DNA of 64,000 nt, taken from contig JAZBRS010000023.1 in NCBI GenBank assembly GCA_037176725.1, forward strand, positions 23,803,001 to 23,867,000, written 5' to 3'. Of the stretch, positions 1 to 9,435 are shown piece after piece. The DNA comes from Posidonia oceanica. Taxonomy: Eukaryota; Streptophyta; Magnoliopsida; Alismatales; Posidoniaceae. Positions within the stretch are counted from its first letter, which is position 1; every line of letters begins with the position of its first letter. The notes below the pieces were generated by a model. It ran no database searches and had not been told where the DNA came from. It was given only the letters and a program-made list of their open reading frames with translations. The translations under genes were made by a program, and so were the position numbers.

Positions 1-1
1 G

Positions 2-295
2 CTGGACGAGCCACTATGGACGGTGTACTGCAACGGGAAAAAGAGCGGCTACGGCACGAGGCGAGACGCGACGGAGGAGGACCTTGCCGTTATGGGCGTC
101 CTGCATGCGGTGTCGACGGGCGCCGGTGTGCTTCCGGGCAAATCCAACGTCGAGGGGCCAGATGGAGAGGTAGCCTACATGCGTGCTGGGTTCGACCATA
201 TTGTTGGGTCTAGAGACTCGGAGACATTGTATCTTGTTAGCCCGGACGGAGGCAGCAATGGACCCGATCTCACCATTTTCTTTGTCAGGGTCTGA
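2..295 (+). CDS. MIZU-KUSSEI1-like (DUF617) protein, C-terminal part, truncated by window edge
   Basis: An open frame enters from the left edge and ends at TGA 293-295, giving about 97 residues. It reads LDEPLWTVYCNGKKSGYG near the edge, then AYMRAGFDHIVGSRDSETLY and ends PDLTIFFVRV. These are the C-terminal hallmarks of the plant DUF617 family: an LDEP.WT.(Y/F)CNG..(V/S)G block, a M(R/Q)..F..(V/I)(V/I)GS.DSE(S/T) block, and a terminal (L/F)(S/T)IF..R. Family knowledge: the founding member MIZ1 is needed for root hydrotropism, and other members are growth regulators of unknown biochemistry. The codon third positions are GC-rich, unlike the AT-rich flank. The start and N-terminal domain lie outside the window, so the exact paralogue cannot be assigned. 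Bases 296-472 are 3' flank in which I see no further gene. Confidence 0.85.
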   Translation: MDEPLWTVYCNGKKSGYGTRRDATEEDLAVMGVLHAVSTGAGVLPGKSNVEGPDGEVAYMRAGFDHIVGSRDSETLYLVSPDGGSNGPDLTIFFVRV

Positions 296-472
296 CTGAG
301 TTCCCTGGTCTCAATATTCATGCAATGACCTTAATTTGACATTAAAGAATTTACCCCTGCTTTGAGATTACAGAAAATACTGATTCTGAGTTTCGGATTC
401 AGTCGAACACAAATGAGCGGGCAATGTACATGATGATGCCTTATATTGTTTTGAAATCCTAACTGCACCCAT

Positions 473-491
473 CACTACGAGCAAGAAAATT
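473..491 (+). repeat. CACTA left terminal inverted repeat
   Basis: CACTACGAGCAAGAAAATT, directly preceded by target duplication CAT at 470-472. It differs from the right terminus by a short GAGC/A indel and the third base of the CACTA core. Confidence 0.8.
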
Positions 492-714
492 GAATTTTAG
501 CCACAGTCAAAATTTGTGGTTATAATACTAAAAAAGTCATGGTTAATTAAATTTAATCATGGCTTTTAACCGTGGCGGAGTCCGTGGTTAAAAAGCTCGT
601 ATCTAAATTTTAATCACTACTCTAGCAGATCGTGGTTAATATAGCAACGGTCTAATTCTGTAGCTAATCCGTGGCTACAAAGGTGTCATTGTCACATCAA
701 AATCTACTAATTTG
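490..714. repeat. CACTA left subterminal motif cluster
   Basis: Just inside the left terminus, short motifs of the form GTGGTTAA, GTGGCTAC, GTGGCTAA and their complements (TTAACCAC, TTAGCCAC) recur many times in both orientations. A matching but shorter cluster sits at about 8780-9010. This is the usual architecture of the DNA-binding zone of CACTA elements. Confidence 0.65.
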
Positions 715-870
715 GCCACGGTATTTTCTATGGCCAAGGCCATGGCTAATTTAACCATGGTATTTTCTGTTGCTAAGGCCATGGCTAATTTAACCATAGT
801 ATTTTCCGTGGCCAAGGTGGTGGCTAATTTAGCCAGAATATTTTCCATGGCCAAGACCGTGGCTAATATA
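715..870 (+). repeat. Four tandem copies of a 39-bp subterminal repeat
   Basis: Units start at 715, 754, 793 and 832. Each unit has the plan (G/A)CCA..(G/A)TATTTTC....GC(C/T)AAGG...TGGCTAATTTA; the fourth is slightly shortened. Because 39 is a multiple of three, the array reads as a 13-residue repeat in one frame, but nothing suggests translation. The unit contains GTGGCTAA/GGCCA-type motifs shared with the rest of the subterminal zone, so it probably adds binding sites for the element's own protein. Confidence 0.85.
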
Positions 871-2930
871 ATTTATTTTCTCTTTTTCACCTGTGTTGTA
901 ATATATAAAACAAACTAAATTATGTTCAAAATAAAGATCATATAGTAATTTAACAATAAACTTCAAATTCACCAAAAGTAAAATATATTAATTCCATAAT
1001 CTAGTACATCATGTTCTCATATTAAGATATGAGTTACATAATCATTTCCAAAAGAAAATATAACAAAAACTTAAACTGTCTCAAAATGTAAATAAAGGTC
1101 CAAGATTGGATGAAACATCTACATCAAACATCGTCATCTGCATGACTTGTAGAATTTGATTCGACATCATGATCATCATTAACGTTAATATTTATAGAAA
1201 TCTACAAAAAATAATACAAATCATAGAACAAATTCAGCAACATTGCATAAACTATATAAAATGAAAAAAAGAAAGATATATAGTAAAATTAGAACTAATC
1301 ATAGTTAGAAACCTTTAATTAAAACATCGTACAAGACTACAACCATCATACTAAATAATACGTAAAAAAGAATATATTTGAGACATTGAGGAAGTACTTT
1401 CAGAATCATATGTAAAAGGAGAAACCAATACCACTAACTGTAACAACAATAACAACCACCACACCCTCTTAGAACTAAAGTACATAAGTCTTCGTTAGAA
1501 ACCATTGTCTTATTGTGTCTTTTATTTATTAACTTTTATCCTGAGATTCAGTATCCTAGCAATGCTGATTTATCACAAATAGAAATGCCCAGGTCAGAAT
1601 CTTAATCATAGCATCACCAGTTATTATGTCTTTGATCAACTTTGTTTATTTAATATAATCCATGTGTGATATGGAACACAACCAAACATGTGGAGTTCTT
1701 GCAGGATCACTTGTAAGTATCCATTAATATAACTTACATGTATATTAAGTCCACCTCAGTTTCTTATTTTGCAATATCTAACTTACTGACCTACTGTCGT
1801 ATATATTCAGTGTATAATATAATATAACATCTCCTTCTAGCTTGCTTATAAGTTAGATTTAAAACCTGGTTCAAACATTGTAAGGACATGAACCTTGACT
1901 GTACCCAACAGAAGGGCATAAAGCTACAAATCAGGTTTTCTTACAATCCTAGTCTACCCCAAATAGAGTAGAACATACATTTCTCAGCTGTGCATGCTGA
2001 AATATTTATGAACCTCAACTTGCAATTACTAGTTGTTCTGTGCTATTGTTATCTCATTCTAAATTGTCATATTATATTATATCACAATCAAAGACACACA
2101 TTAGTCAAGGTATTTCGTACCAAATGTTGTATTTCCTACCAAATGCTATTGCCATGCTTGATATTATTGTTCATGCTTAATGAGCTCATGTATTGACAAA
2201 AACATTAGTCCATGTAGTTTCCTCTCTAGATACGAGGACTGTTGAACTTTTTCGCATGGACAATCAGTATGTATCTATCATGATTTTCTGTAATCACTAT
2301 AATGGAGTTTCTCATCTTAAATTCCTGTGCAAAGCATAAGTTATCCCAATTTGGTACTAACATACCATCTCTAAATTAATGATTTCACATGGTGCAGAAT
2401 TAATCACAGAATAGCAACCATGTTAAGAACAAGCACAAGATTTATATTCAAAACTGCATGAATTTATCCAAGATAACAAAAAAAAAAACCACTGACCCCT
2501 TCACTCATTAGGCTTTATATAATTCTGACAACCAATCCTTATCCTAACAAGGAGGAGTAAACACATGACCCCTTCACATTATCCTAAAAACCATTGACTC
2601 CTTCACATTATCCTAATTAGCACATGGTGCTTATAATTTGCTTTTCCCACTCTGCACCCTAAAAAAAACAAACAAACTTCACATGGGAAATTATCCATGC
2701 AGGAACACAAGGTAAAGCATTAGTAAAGGTAAAGCATTAGTCAAGGTAAAGCATGCATCAACACGACAAAGCAAAGCATAAAATGAAAAATCAAAGTAGC
2801 TAGATATACTTATAATATTTGACGTTCGAAGTGACGGAGGTTTCCAACCTATAGACAAAACATAATTCTCAAAGCAGTCTTTGACAACTTAAGGCATTGT
2901 TTCCCTCAATATGTCTTTGAATTGAGTAAA
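871..2930. other. CACTA interior without recognisable gene
   Basis: AT-rich sequence with no convincing coding region. A small microdirect repeat (GGTAAAGCATTAGT-like, three copies) lies at about 2710-2752, and short CACATGACCCCTTCAC-like repeats at about 2490-2640. I could not recognise exons of a TNPD-type transposase here. Confidence 0.5.
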
Positions 2931-5900
2931 TTAAAGCTTATTGGAAGATGAAAGCTGATTAACTAATTGTGATGATTGTATTATCCTTGTGGAGGACTCA
3001 CGAGGACTAAACCCAATCACCCGTCCTTTCTTTACTCCTCCAGTAACTTGAATCCAAGCATCCAAGTTGTATTGTGGTAAATCTTGTATTGATCCTTCAC
3101 CTTGTATTGATGTCGAAGACGAGTTGATACCCATGATGAAGCTGTAGTTGTCCTAAATCATGATATTATATTCATTAGTAAAAATAGATACATTAGTAAA
3201 TAAAACTACCATTTTATAAATTCACATCTTGCTTAATGAAATAGCAAAATCATTAATTTACATAAATATCTTTGAATCTAGCATGTACCCACTCATTGTT
3301 TTTTCTCTTTTGATTAATTTTTTTGAAGACCTCTGCTTGAGTTGGATGACGATTAAGTTGTGTGACCATGCGCCCGCGTTGCTCGCGGGGGCGAGCCGAC
3401 GACGGCCATGCCTAAGCGATGCATCTGAGGAGAACTCAACTCGAAAACATCGGGAAATGGACGGAGAAAACAAAGATAAAGCAAAAGGAGTCGCCACCTA
3501 GTCTATTAAATCAGAAGATGAGAAAAACCGAGGAAAGCATGATATGCATGCAATGTTATGCAAAATGTATGACTCGTGCTAATGGATGGGACACTATAGT
3601 CATTGCGGGCCAGAGAAAAGGATAAGGACTCCTGTTACACATAGGAAAGGTATTAGATACCCCCATGTGCCTAGAAGTCGGTCTTTCTAGGCTTGTTCGC
3701 TCGCATGTGAGGCAATGTCGGTAATTTAATGCCAATTAATATTCGTCCAAGGGCGGTAATGCCATGCCTTAAATGTATGCCCAATGCCATGATAATGGAT
3801 GCCAAATGCCATGATACTAAGATGGGCTTGTGAAACATGCTAGGGAATCGGATCGGGGTCGATGAACCAAGACATGAGCTATGCATGCAAGAAACCAGTG
3901 CTCTGTTCACTGCACTGGACTCTGGAAAAGCCGCGGTAGCAACCTGCGAGACCAATAAGCAGGGAAAACACGCGTGCCAGGTAATTTCTAAGCAGTGAAC
4001 TTCATTGCACAAATGCAAGACCAAATCGATTCAAAACCAACAGGAAATCATTGATGCAAGTGGAAAACATGCAGATGAGTAAGATCTGGACATACATGGG
4101 CGAAATCAGAACGACAAAATCAAAAGCGAGCCGTGCAAAGCGCTCGCTCCGAGTTTGTCTGAATTGCCAAAACCGCGGTAGGTACCAGCGGGAACAACAC
4201 GTGGAACCTTCCAGCGGTTGAAGTTCTGCAGTCCAGACAGACGAGTTCATCACCAGATTTCAGGCCGAAATGGACGCAAACCACACAAATGCCGACTGGC
4301 GAAGCTAGTATGCATATCAAGGAGTAAAGCCATGTAAGGAAAGCACAACACTATGGCTCGGATCTCTTCCCCCATCTCCACTTCTCATCGCCAGAAACGG
4401 GCCTACTTGCCGACCCTGATGAAGGCCGAGAACCCATGGGATGCGGCCGCGGTGCTCTAAGAAAGGCAAGGAAGGACCGAGGATGCGATGCAAGGGTGGA
4501 GATGTGTCCCCAACCGTGCTCAATGGCCAATGGCCTCACACTGCAAACGGCAATGAAAACAAGGCTAAACTGCGATGGAATCACACATACAAGGTGCTAC
4601 GAAGCTAGAGAAGACAGTAACGAGGCTAGGGGAGGTGTTACTCACCTACGGGGGCTCGCGGATATGCCTCCCGACGTCGGCGACTCGTGGTGGATGGCGG
4701 AGCTCTGGACAGCGGCGGCGGCGGTGGGGCTAGCTCGAGCTGTGGCGAGGCTCAGGGATGTCTGGGGCTGGCTTCCAGTGGGCGTGGATGGTTTGTCTTG
4801 CTTCCGACGGCGGAGGGACGACTTGGGTTACGTCGGTCGGAGTTGTGGAAGAAGATTGTCGATGGTGGGCTTCTGGTTGGCTTTTCGTCGGGAAGGCAGT
4901 GGGCACTGGTGTGGGTTCTCAGTGAGCGTGGGACAGCTGGGGAGGTGGAGCGTTTGCTCAGACAAGGTACTTGCAGTGGGAATGGTCATCCCCCTTGCAA
5001 CGAAAGCCTTCTCCCCCTTTTTGCTCGTGCTCCCTCCGCACGCAAGGAAATGGCGTGCTGCCGAGTGACAGGGAGTCGTTGGCGCCAGGTCGTGCGACAC
5101 AGAGGCGTCGAAAGCAGGCCCGTACAGTGCACGGCCACGCTAGGAGGAGCTGCGCACAGAGCATGCTGAACTTGTGCAGGTGGTTGAGTGCAAATGGGAT
5201 GGTCGGCTTGGGATTGGACGGATGCCTAGCGGCCGGGGTACTCAAGGGTACGCGCTTAGGTCCGTGCGTGCTAGTGGGAAGAGAAGAATCGGGCGTTTCA
5301 CCGGATAAAAGGGGCCACTCGAGCTTCTACCATTAAACTGACACAGGGCACCGTGCTGGCTTCCCGCGCTAGCTACCCACGGTGGCAAACCGCGGTAGCT
5401 TTACGCGAAATGACCAATACTAGGCCTGTTGCTTGGATTCTGGGCCTGTTTCCTGGGAGTTTGGACCGCCAGTAAGCTTTGGGCCATGAAGGCTTGTGGT
5501 GTGATGGGTTTTGGTGAGGTTTGAGGTGTTGGATTGGTTTTAGATTCGATTTTGTGAAATGGTGGGGTCCGCCATGCCGCGATCTGAGCAAACACCTCCG
5601 GAAGGAATCCGTCGTTGAGTGGCGTCAAATCAGGGTGTCTACAAGTTGTTTCTCCTGTAACGAAATTATATAATGATAGTGTAATTGAAGAAACATTTGT
5701 AATAAAAATAATAATTAGCCTCAAGCTAAATACACATCATACCATATCCTTTCTATGACCCTCAACACTCCTTGAACCACCAGTGTATATCATATGAGAA
5801 GAGCTAAGACGATTTTGAATTGCTTTTTCTGAAGTAATTTGCCATTGTTCTAACTTCTATCCATTTACAAATTCATCCCACATTGACTTTTTAGCCCATT

Positions 5901-6070
5901 TTGGTGCAAACTCCTTGCATTTGTCATATATTTTGGAGACCTTAGCTTTCTTCATCGCTTCACATCTTGCCTTATACGACCAGGCCTTGTAACGTTCTTT
6001 TACATACCTATCAAATGTTTCTTTTGCATGTCTGGTTGCCACTTCATCTCCAAATGTGTAATATTCCTTT
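2931..6070 (-). pseudogene. Transposase_24 (En/Spm-type) protein gene, broken and split by a solo LTR
   Basis: Read on minus, a first exon (about 6070-5743) encodes ATRHAKETFDRYVKERY, then KEFAPKWAKKSMWDEFVNG, then an in-frame TAG. After the stop it continues KLEQWQITSEKAIQNR and YTGGSRSVEGHRKDM up to a GT donor. The next exon starts at 5654 (after CAG) and reads into LNRHPTQAEVFKK on the far side of the solo LTR (from 3360 downward), ending near RFKDIYV. A last piece (about 3134-2931) contains LDAWIQVTGGVKKGRVIGF. The order W..FV..W, then R.PT.AEVF, then GG.KKGRV.GFG matches the plant Transposase_24 family found in CACTA elements. The stop and the 2.28-kb insertion make it non-functional. 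Confidence 0.75.
3361..5643 (+). mobile_element. Solo LTR, 2,283 bp, inserted in the CACTA transposase exon
   Basis: Begins TGTGACCATG and ends GTGTCTACA, giving TG...CA termini. It is flanked by the 5-bp direct duplication AGTTG (3356-3360 and 5644-5648). No primer site, gag or pol is present between the ends. It shares long blocks with the LTR at 60238-63042, for example GTCATTGCGGGCCAGAGAAA at about 3600 and GTCGGTCTTTCTAGGCTTG at about 3677, so both come from one family. The solo state implies LTR-LTR recombination after insertion. The long open frames in its GC-rich centre (about 4440-5330) have no recognisable domain and are not annotated as genes. Confidence 0.85.
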
Positions 6071-8560
6071 TAAAAACAAGCATTAGTCATTGTAGGTAAA
6101 TGATACAATATTTAAAATTATAAGTGCAATGAGTTACTCATAATTTCCCCCACATCATGTTCTTCCTTGTATCTTTCCATTCGTTCCATGACAGGTAAGC
6201 ATCATGTGATCCCCTCTATTCCTATTTTGTTCCCTCATTCTAACAATACGATGGACAAAAGAAAGAACAATTTACAACCAAAATCCAAAATCCCTTTTCC
6301 CATTCACATTATGCTTAACAAGAAGATCTCAATTATTTGTTGTGACTAAAGACACTACAACAATTTATTATAATAATCTACTTTTGTTTTTTCCAAGGCA
6401 TTATAAATTATGCAAGTACTGCCTTGAATCCTTACTTTTGTGAATAATCTATTTTAAAGAACTCTAGAAATAACATAAGATAGAGTTTTATTGAAATGAA
6501 TATAAGACAGATTAGGCCAACTATATACTTTGAAAGCACAAGCTAAGTTAGTCATGTGTTCAAAGAAAATTTTTTATCAAACATGTGGATGAATGATGTC
6601 ATTTGTGAGATCTAACTGGTGGATATCATAGTTCATAAGAAGATTTTAGGAGCAAATTTGAAAGAAAAAAATATTTTATCAATTGACATATGATTCTGCC
6701 TGTTCAATGTCAAATTTAATTTCTCGATTCCAACATTTAGACGACACATAAGTTGAATTGCACAATACTACGAGGAAAAGTTGAATTGCACATACATATT
6801 CTCCTTGCCTTTCCGACCCAATAATGAAGTGTTGAATTGCACAATACTCCAAAAAAAAAGTTGAATTGTGCCACTCCCAAGTTTTATGAAAAATCTATTT
6901 TTGTGAATAATCTATTTTTTATGCTATAATCCTATTACTTTGTCTAAAGCTTAAATATACCCAAGTTTTTCAAATGCCTCTAGAGTGACCTCTTGGTGTT
7001 TGCTAGAACTCAATGAACAAGTGTCCATCGTTACCTTTTTAATAGTTAAGTAATGCTACCATGGGGTTGTCCTTGTAGTAGCACCAAACATCCATTTGGT
7101 CATCTTATGATTTTTCTTCAATATGGATACTACATGGTCCAAAACAACTCAAGTAAAAAAATAAGTTTTGATATTTTCATAGGCTTTTTTTGTTTCCTAA
7201 AAAAAATTCATAGGCTTTTGTGCAATTTTGTAGTCTTTCTAGGAATTTTGACACTAGTTTTAACAATTCTAAGGACTTGCAATTACCATGTTTATCCATT
7301 GATTGGACTGGACTCTTGTTGTTTTTCAACAGTGATTGTGGCCTGTGGCAGTATCTTCTGAAACTGATATGAATTATCTGAATTCTGAATACTCTTGTTT
7401 TTTACTTATAAAAAAAAAACAAAAAAAAAGAAAGACTGTTGTTTATTTGAGAAGATTAATTTGTACTCTATAGGCTGTTGCTCATCCAGGTTCTATTCTT
7501 TTTTCATGAGTTCTCTTTTGTGGGTCATCTAATATGAACTCAAGAGTAGTACTTTTTAATTAAAAAAAAAAACAAATTTGCATTGATATTTCTTCCTAAT
7601 ACAACTTAACAATCATATAATTTTACAGTGTTTATTTACATTTATTGTGATTTGGCTACTAATAACTGCAACTTCTATTTGTGTATCAACCTTAAACAAC
7701 TACATCAAGTAATATTTGCTTTGCAAATCACAAGTAAGTTGGTGACATATTGCGTTACAAGTGATACACATCCACTTTCAAAGATTGTATACTGAGATCA
7801 TACAGAAACAAAAACAGCATGTTTGTATATTAGCAAAAAGATAGTATAAGAGAAAGTAAATGTAGATAATATTTAATATGGATATATACATTAGATAACA
7901 AATTTCAACCATCAATAACCCAAACATAGCACCTAGAGAGGGAGATTGGTTCTGTAAGAATCCATCATAAGTTCCCATTAAACTTTTCGCGCAAAGTATA
8001 AGAGTAAATGCACATGATTTCACCTCATCTCTAACTTTTTCTTGTCACGATGCAATTTCACGATGCAGTATTTTCAGTTTTCATAGGACATAGTTCTATA
8101 TGATAATTTTTTCCTCACATGTCTTCATGATATTCGTGTAAATTGGTATCTACATTTGTGTTTGACCTATTTCTACATTATAAGCTTTGGACATTTCTTT
8201 ATTTATTTGTTTTGCTATTTATTATAAGCTTTGAACCTAATGGCTATAGGTTCCCACCTCGTAGTTTGGCCAGAGATGGTCCTAGGGAACCAAGGGGCTT
8301 TCCTGTGCCTAGGCATGGAGGCTTCCAGACTCCCTTATTCTAAGAGATAGAGAAGACTATAACAAGGACTTTGCCTATAGGGCAAGCAGCAAGATTGACA
8401 AGCTCTTGACTCGTGATTGGGATCAGACTTTTTTTACACAAAAGAACAGAAAAGATGGTGCTTGCCAATAGGAGGGGTTACAGATTTTTTGCCTTAGAAG
8501 AGAACGAAACGAACCTAAAGTTGAGGCGAAGCGACACAATCTTTTACCTTAGAATAGGGA
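6071..8560. other. CACTA interior, no gene recognised
   Basis: AT-rich sequence with poly-A/poly-T runs (about 7410-7430 and 7560-7572). Short frames are open but none resembles a known protein family. No TNP2-type transposase motif was found in any frame I could read. Confidence 0.5.
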
Positions 8561-8760
8561 GAACAGAGGAGCACCGAAGGACATAGGAGGGCGGAGGGAG
8601 AATGATGGCCGATCGAAGGACGTAGGAGGGCGGAGGGAGAACGGAGCACCGGAGGGTGCAAGAAGGCAGAGAGAGAACCGTAGCCATAGGAGGACGAAGG
8701 GAGAACGGAGGAGGATCGGGATTTTAGAGTGGAGGGACGAAGATTTTAAGGTGGAGGGAA
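8561..8760. repeat. Purine-rich imperfect tandem repeat
   Basis: GA-rich units such as GAAGGACATAGGAGGGCGGA (from 8576) and GAAGGACGTAGGAGGGCGGA (from 8615) recur with a 39-bp spacing, then decay into further AGGA/GGAG units up to about 8750. It lies just inside the right subterminal zone of the CACTA element. Confidence 0.6.
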
Positions 8761-9016
8761 AGTCATTTCGTGGGAAATGAAATGGTGGTTAAAATTTTAA
8801 TCTTAACTATAGTCTAATTCTTTAGCAAAAATAAGTTTCTATTGAAATTAAAATTTTAACTATAGATATTTTATAATTAACTACAACTTATGACCGTTGC
8901 TAAATAATATTTTATTTTATTATTTAAAACTTATGTATCCATAACTATTTCTGTGACTAAATATATCAATTAACCACGGATTTATTGTCCGTGGCTAAAA
9001 TCAATGGCTAAAACCT

Positions 9017-9031
9017 AATTTTCTTGTAATG
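9017..9031 (-). repeat. CACTA right terminal inverted repeat
   Basis: On minus it reads CATTACAAGAAAATT, followed on plus by target duplication CAT at 9032-9034. The CACTA core has become CATTA. A transposase that needs exact termini might no longer recognise this end. Confidence 0.8.
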
Positions 9032-9435
9032 CATGTGTCAATTTATTAGACAGAATAAGAATAGTAAATAAGCTGTATTGCCACATTAGATATATGTATA
9101 TGTATTATTTTAGAAAGTGGTTTGAAGTAAGTTCGAGATGATGCTAATTATGAAATAACAAAAAGGTGTTATGGTTAACCTCATGCTAAGAGTTCCCCCA
9201 GTTGATTCAGTATTTGTTCTGAAATGAGAAAAAACAATAATCACAAGGGCTTTATAGATTGCTGATTAAATTACCATTGACATCAGGAAAGAATGAGCTT
9301 ATATTACACTTTTGACAATCACATTCACAGATAACCAAAATTTCTAAACATACATCAGTTCACTCTAAAAATAACGAAATAAATATTTAAATTTATTTTT
9401 TAAAAATTGGACATGTGCTATTGTAGTTGCCATTA
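9032..9435. other. Intergenic/3' flank of SEC6
   Basis: 404 bp between the CACTA right end and the SEC6 stop codon. On minus this is the SEC6 3' untranslated region and downstream flank. An AATAAA-like hexamer on minus lies at 9392-9397, only about 40 nt past the stop. I cannot tell whether it is the used poly(A) signal. Confidence 0.4.

Larger units (their letters stand above)
473..9031 (-). mobile_element. CACTA (En/Spm-like) DNA transposon, non-autonomous, 8.56 kb
   Basis: The left end starts CACTACGAGCAAGAAAATT (473-491). The right end, read on minus from 9031, starts CATTACAAGAAAATT. These match the plant CACTA terminal motif CACTACAAGAAAA, with one CACTA-to-CATTA change on the right. 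The element is flanked by the 3-bp target duplication CAT (470-472 and 9032-9034), as expected for this superfamily. Subterminal regions on both sides are dense in GTGGCTAA/TTAGCCAC-type motifs in both orientations, as CACTA elements carry for binding of their own protein. The interior shows a decayed Transposase_24-type gene on minus but no recognisable TNPD-type catalytic transposase, so it looks non-mobile by itself. A solo LTR is inserted inside. Confidence 0.85.

Noticed and set aside
712..918. 68-codon frame with a 13-residue repeat
   Set aside because: It is the translation of the 39-bp CACTA subterminal DNA repeat.
4436..5336. Overlapping long open frames (210, 160 and 121 codons) in the GC-rich part of the solo LTR
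   Set aside because: GC-rich DNA keeps frames open by chance. The frames overlap in several phases and strands, show no domain, and lie within one LTR.
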